Below the pieces are notes generated by a model that worked only from the letters and a program-made list of their open reading frames with translations, ran no database searches and had not been told where the DNA came from. A DNA stretch of 64,000 bases, taken from positions 124,001 to 188,000 of the forward strand of contig QANY01003955.1 of assembly GCA_003255025.1 (NCBI GenBank), in the 5' to 3' direction. Both the position numbers and the translations under genes were made by a program. Below are positions 59,316 through 64,000 of the stretch, in pieces. Origin of the DNA: Datisca glomerata. Taxonomy: Eukaryota > Streptophyta > Magnoliopsida > Cucurbitales > Datiscaceae. Position 1 is the first letter of the stretch. Each line of letters begins with the position of its first letter.

Positions 59316-60345
59316 CATTCAGATTGTATGAAAGAAGTCACCGGAGATGACGTAACTCCTAGAGAGGTGGGAGAGCAAACCTCAGACATGGAGCTGGGCT
59401 GATACATAAGATACCAGATAAGGTCATAATCGAGAGGGCGCTACGCTTTGGATTCAGGACCTCAAACAATAAGGCCGAGTATGAAGCTTTACTTGCTGGA
59501 ATGAGGCTAGCCAAGGACTTAAGGGCAGAGCATCTTAGGGTATTTAGTGACTCTCACCTGATAGTTAATCAAGTCAATGGTGACTTTCAGACTAAGGACA
59601 CCAGGATGGAGGCATATCAAAGCAATGTAATGGAATTAAGGGGAGAATTTATGGAGTGCTCCATAGAGTAGCTACCTAGAGTAGAGAACACCTATGCAGA
59701 CGCCCTGGCAACTTTACCCTTGGCCATTGACATATATATGAAGAGAACTATCTCGGTCGGGTTCCTTCCAGAGCCGCCCATAGATCGATTAGTGGCAAGT
59801 GTCAACAGCGTGGACCCTCATCCAATGATACCTCAAACGATCGAGTCTAGTTGGATGGACCCCCTCATTAGTTACATATCAGAGGGAACATTACCGGAAG
59901 ACCATGGTGAGGCCAGGAAAGTGTGAATCAGAGCGACAAAGTATTCAGCCCTAACTGGAGTTTTATACAGAAGGTCATACGCTAGGCCATATTTAAGGTG
60001 CCACCATCCAGCGAAAGCTCAATATGTGATGGCCGAATTGCATGAAGGGCAATGTGGAAAGCACTCAGGGGGAGATCAATGAGGAAGAAAGCCCGCATGA
60101 TGGGATACTTTTGACCTAGTATGGGCACTGATGCTGTAGAATATGTTGCTAAATGTGACAAGTGTCAGAGGTATGCACCGATACCCAGACAATCGCCAGA
60201 AGAACTAACTTCCATAATCATTCCATGGCCATTCATACAATGGGGGATGGACATAGTAGGCTCGATGCCGCATGTACCTGGTCAGAAAATATTTCTTCTC
60301 ATAGTCATTTATTATCTATCATCATATGTAAAAAGACAATCAAGT
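59316..60345 (+). pseudogene. Ty3/gypsy RNase H and integrase fragment
   Basis: The plus strand reads RFGFRTSNNKAEYEALLAGM, RVFSDSHLIVNQVNGDFQTK and NTYADALATLP, the RNase H domain of plant gypsy elements (acidic residues in AEYEA, FSDS and YADAL). The integrase start follows, with RRSYARPYLRC, LHEGQCGKHSGG and a knuckle half AKCDKCQRYAP (60150-60180), the HHCC finger. It ends after IQWGMDIVGSMP, the beginning of the integrase core. RT upstream and the rest of integrase are missing. There are stops near 59669, 59923 and 60114. The orientation is opposite to gypsy-1 and gypsy-3, and the nearest relative seems to be the gypsy-1 type. Confidence 0.85.
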
Positions 60346-60763
60346 GAAGAACTTTTTTCTATTTTTATCCATCTGTTTTATAATTAATTACAACCATACC
60401 CCTAATATAAACACATGCCTCTTTTTATTGGTTATCTTACATTTTCACACCTTTTGGAAATTATATAATCTCTTATTTTGATTTCTTTCCTATATATATT
60501 ACCTCTTTAATTGTCATGAGCCAAAACACCATCTGAAAGATTGCAGCCATTGGCACCATGACAACGCTTTAGAAATGACTTCCTAAAATACCATCGAAGA
60601 ATGAGTTGGTGGATGGAAGGTCATCTTTTAGTTGTATAGGCCAGGGGAATGGGAATTTCTTTTCCAGCTTTTCCTGTAATATATATGATATTTAGTTACG
60701 GAAAATTGATCTTCCGCCAACTATAAAATCACTAAACCATATAGAAAACCCGTCATAGACATG
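60346..60763. other. Spacer between the gypsy fragment and the F-box pseudogene
   Basis: AT-rich, with no recognised gene. It may contain a relic upstream region of the F-box gene. Confidence 0.4.
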
Positions 60764-61560
60764 GCCAACAATGATTTGGATGTTCTTTTCAAAATTACCA
60801 GATGCTTTGCTTTTTATTATCATTTCTTTTTATTCCTTTGAAAGAAGCTGCAAGAACTTCCGTTTTGCCAAAGCGTTGGCTTCACATTTGGCACACAACC
60901 AAAAACATACACTTGGATGAAACTTCTTTTATCAAATCCAATTAATCCGAGGAAAATAAAGATATTCATGTTTTCATCGATTTTGTTCAAAGTTGGATTG
61001 ACAATTACCAAGAATCTACGATAATCAATTACATTATTTGTTTTCCGACCCTGAAAATTTTCGCATACATATTGAATCATGCATTGAATTTGTTATTGCA
61101 TGTGATGTGAAGATCTTAATGCTTGATTTTTCTGACCCAACTTGGAATGAAGATGAAGATGAAGATCATATAGCAAAGTTTGATTTTCCTGTAAAAGTCT
61201 AAAAACATGGAATCCTTAAATCTTTAGTGTTGTTTTCGAATGATTTCCAAGTACGTGAATTCAGTCACTTTGGAATGTATAAACATTTGTCATTGGGTTG
61301 GATTGAACTCAGTGTTGAATCTATTAAAAAGTTGTTACTGGATTGTACAATGCTTAAGAATTTAAGCCTAAACAAATCTAAGAACATAAATCATCTTGAG
61401 ATTGGTGGAAGGAAATTGAGGCTGAGAAATTTAGTGATACAGAAATGCAATTTTATTTAAGAATGGATTAATATTGAAGCACCAAATTTACGTTATACTA
61501 AGTACTATGGGAAAGTAGGAATATTTGACGGTCTTACTATAATTACTACAAATGTTCGTG
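60764..61560 (+). pseudogene. F-box/FBD-type LRR gene fragment (broken)
   Basis: F-box proteins recruit targets to SCF ubiquitin ligases. The plus strand shows an F-box core (LPDALLFIIISF, about 60800), then after a frameshift KEAARTSVLPKRWLHIW (60840-60890), FIDFVQSWIDNYQ and, after another shift, FSDPENFRIHIESCIEFVIA (about 61045-61105). LDFSDPTWNEDEDE and LKSLVLFSNDFQVREFSHFG follow, then LRR-like segments with LLLDCTMLKNLSLNKSKN and LRLRNLVIQKCNF (to 61458). EAPNLRYTKYYGKVG (61470-61520) runs past a TAA. In-frame stops include TAA near 60942 and 61200. No C-terminal FBD block is recognised. Apparent minus frames here are shadows. Confidence 0.83.
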
Positions 61561-64000
61561 TCAATGCCTTCAAATGTAAGATATAATCATAATTCATGCA
61601 TTGATTGTTGTATGACCAAAGTACATACTGACAAACAGTTTTAATTATAACTATACACCTATTTTCATATATTTTCATGTATGACCAAAATAAATTTATG
61701 TCCAATTATTTTATAATTAATTACAACTACACTCATAATCTAAAAGCATTTCTCTTTTCTACATGTGATCTACATTTTGATACCTTTTTTTAAAATATTT
61801 TCTGAAAGCTTACATCAAAAGTATTAGTAGTATACATACTTGAAACTTTAGTTCAACGATTGCATTTCTTAGAATATAAAAGGTTTCTTTAATTGGAAGT
61901 TATGAGAGTGCATCTCTTCGATACATTTTTAATTCAGAAACAATATTTACCATTTACATCTCTTAAACTCTAACTAATGGATTCCCTGCAACTATCTCAT
62001 TTGCTTTCATGTAAATAACTTTAGATCTGAATCCGACTAAAACCAACATCAATACAGGAGTGATTATGCAATTGGTGATTGGTCCTTTATCGAGAAAAAT
62101 GTGTCAAAGTCAGCGTTCAACACTTAAGAAAATGTATTTTAGGAGGAAAGAACCACACACTTGATTGTTCATCAATTGAGGTCTTGTGATGTTGAAGATG
62201 ATATTAATGAGTATAGTTTCGTATCGATACAGTAAGGGAAGGGTCTTGCTTGCTCTGTTATTGAGTTAGTAGTAAAATCTGTTTCATTCTGGTTGGAACG
62301 GACTGAGCATTCCAGTTCCAGCTAATTAAGATATGACTTATAAGTTGAGAATGGAACGGATAGGGGTGGTCAATATTTCAGCATATAATGGCCAAAATTT
62401 TGCCCGGGAACGATGTGGCCTGAACATGTCCTTTTCGCCCGACATATGCGAAACGTAAGATTGACCAGAATGAGCTTGAGAGAGGGAGCCAATGAGACAA
62501 ATCTAAAGTTTAGAAGAGAAAACCTTGATCGATGTTGTTACATAGCTGCCAAGACCACCATCAACGACGACGATGACTTCCTCTTATGATGACGAAGCAA
62601 AACATATGGACAAGGACATGAACGAGATAGATCTGAAATTCATAAGAAAGGATGGGCTACTACTGTCGCCAGAACCACCATCGACGACTATCATGGCGGT
62701 GATAACAATAACACCCTCAGTTGGTTATGAAACGAAATCTTTCGAGGAGGCCAACGAGAGACAAATTTGAAGTTTAGATTTTAGAAGCGATAACTTAGGA
62801 ACCGAGCCCACCCCCACTGTATGTGAATTGATTTATTATTTCTTTTTTAAATTGATTAAATGAAGTTTTGGGTTTGTAATTTAATTTTCTTTTTAAATTT
62901 AAAATCTTCTCTGTTTTTTTTCTAATGTATTTCTTAACCCATTAAAAGTAGTTTAATATATATAAATCTTTAAATAATATATTTTAGTGTGTATTCATTT
63001 CTTAGAATACTCTTATTTAATTATGTGTTACAATGTAACTTTTAAGTTTTATGCATTTCCCTAAATCAAACTAAACCTACTCTTTTTCTTCCCTTCGTCA
63101 TTTTTAATCCTCCATATTCATCCTCCATTGATGACATTGAAGATCATATTGCTTTTCCATTTGTTCGTCTCATGAACATGCATCAAGTTTTGCTTAGACA
63201 CTTTCAATCGTTCGTGTTACTCATCAAGACTCCTCGAGTCTTCGACATTGTGTGATGGCTTCTCCACCTATCATACACATCCCACGTACTTACTTTAGAT
63301 TCCAATTTATTTTCATGAAAATTGAAGTTTTGAACAACACAAGAAACAAACCAACCCAACCGAGTTTCATTTTTTTCATTGTTAATTTTTGGATGAATTT
63401 GATGGAAATCGGAGTAACCTAGATACCTTCATACAAAGAAAAGGAACTCATATAAATGTTTAGATAGAGAAAGTGGATAGAAGAATGATGGAAGAAAGAT
63501 AATAAAGTTATATTCTACACCATTATTTATATAACCGAAAAAAGTTTTTCTAAGATAAAATATCAAAATATTAGAACATACAGAATGTTTCGATTAATAA
63601 AAATGCTAGAATGTTCACCGAACTAGAATTGCATACTATACTTTCATTTGATTTCTGAGTTTGACATTCTCATATATTCTACTATTGATTTTTCCCTTTT
63701 GTTTTGTTTTGAATTCCATAATTTGGGTTCATCATTATTAAAAATTAATATTTAAACTTTATAAGTGGAAGATTTTGAGTTCAAATCCATGTGGGCCACT
63801 TATACTAGAGCGTGGAAAATTGAGATGAAAAGTCTACGTGCTCGTTTGGGGATCTGTGAGATTCTTGGGACACAAATTAAAAGAAGTGATTTTAACGTCT
63901 AGTAGTCGGGTCTTTCAGTGAGTATTTTTTGTATTCTGATTGTTCTTGAATATTATTATATAGTGTTAGAATTGATTTTTTTCTTCAATTTCTAAGCTCA
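61561..64000. other. Right-end spacer without a supported gene
   Basis: AT-rich. The 65-codon frame 62573-62770 has an acidic start (MTSSYDDEAKHMDKDMNE) but no family match. Around it, 62484-62570 and 62660-62800 share ccaccatc(a/g)acgac and gccaa(t/c)gag...gacaaat(c/t)t, an imperfect duplication. No RNA gene was seen. Confidence 0.45.

Noticed and set aside
1..64000. CRISPR arrays, bacterial operons, tRNA or rRNA genes
   Set aside because: The spaced repeats are satellite or LTR arrays with diverged units and no unique spacers. The DNA is eukaryotic with introns, and no tRNA or rRNA sequence was recognised.

Overview
This window looks like nuclear DNA from a flowering plant, probably a eudicot. 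It is AT-rich, has introns with GT/AG borders, and is mostly transposable elements with decayed gene pieces between them. A cucurbit-like origin is only an impression from the F-box and copia sequences. I found no intact host gene: every recognisable coding region carries stops, frameshifts or truncation.

Layout. 1-2636 is AT-rich and without genes. 2640-6708 is a CACTA (En/Spm-type) DNA transposon with a 3-bp target duplication (TGA). It carries two foreign cargoes: plastid DNA (the 3' part of ycf2 plus what looks like plastid inverted-repeat spacer) and four intron-separated exons of an organellar-type NAD malate dehydrogenase gene. 7352-13265 is a Mutator-like element (MULE) with an exact 9-bp target duplication. 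It holds a decayed MURA transposase (minus strand) and a DUF1985 gene (plus strand) pointing at each other. The flanks of both elements (about 600-1010, 6780-7330, 13490-14700) share weak similarity, as if an old repeat of about 1 kb underlies the region. 15097-16268 is a four-exon ENTH (epsin-like) pseudogene.

16419 to about 38310 is a nest of LTR retrotransposons. A minus-strand Ty3/gypsy element (gypsy-1) has been hit in both LTRs by members of one Ty1/copia family. Copia-1 (16649 to about 23215) has lost its 3' half. Copia-2 (29177 to between about 38110 and 38310) keeps both LTRs, a primer-binding site and a polypurine tract. 38311-42029 is gene-poor. 42035-47185 is a nearly complete chromodomain gypsy element on the minus strand with LTRs of about 470 bp and a 5-bp target duplication (AATTA). 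48900-58690 is built from gypsy-like long terminal repeats full of short tandem arrays. These include two arrays of a 37-bp repeat in opposite orientation inside a larger inverted repeat, and a minus-strand gag. 58690-60345 joins a fourth copia LTR fragment to a gypsy RNase H/integrase fragment. 60764-61560 is an F-box/FBD-type pseudogene. The rest, to 64000, has no supported gene.

The genes do not form a pathway. The window is a record of gene capture by a CACTA element, nested insertion, deletion and decay, probably in a methylated, low-recombination part of the genome. Family calls rest on motifs read by eye. No alignment or database search was run.
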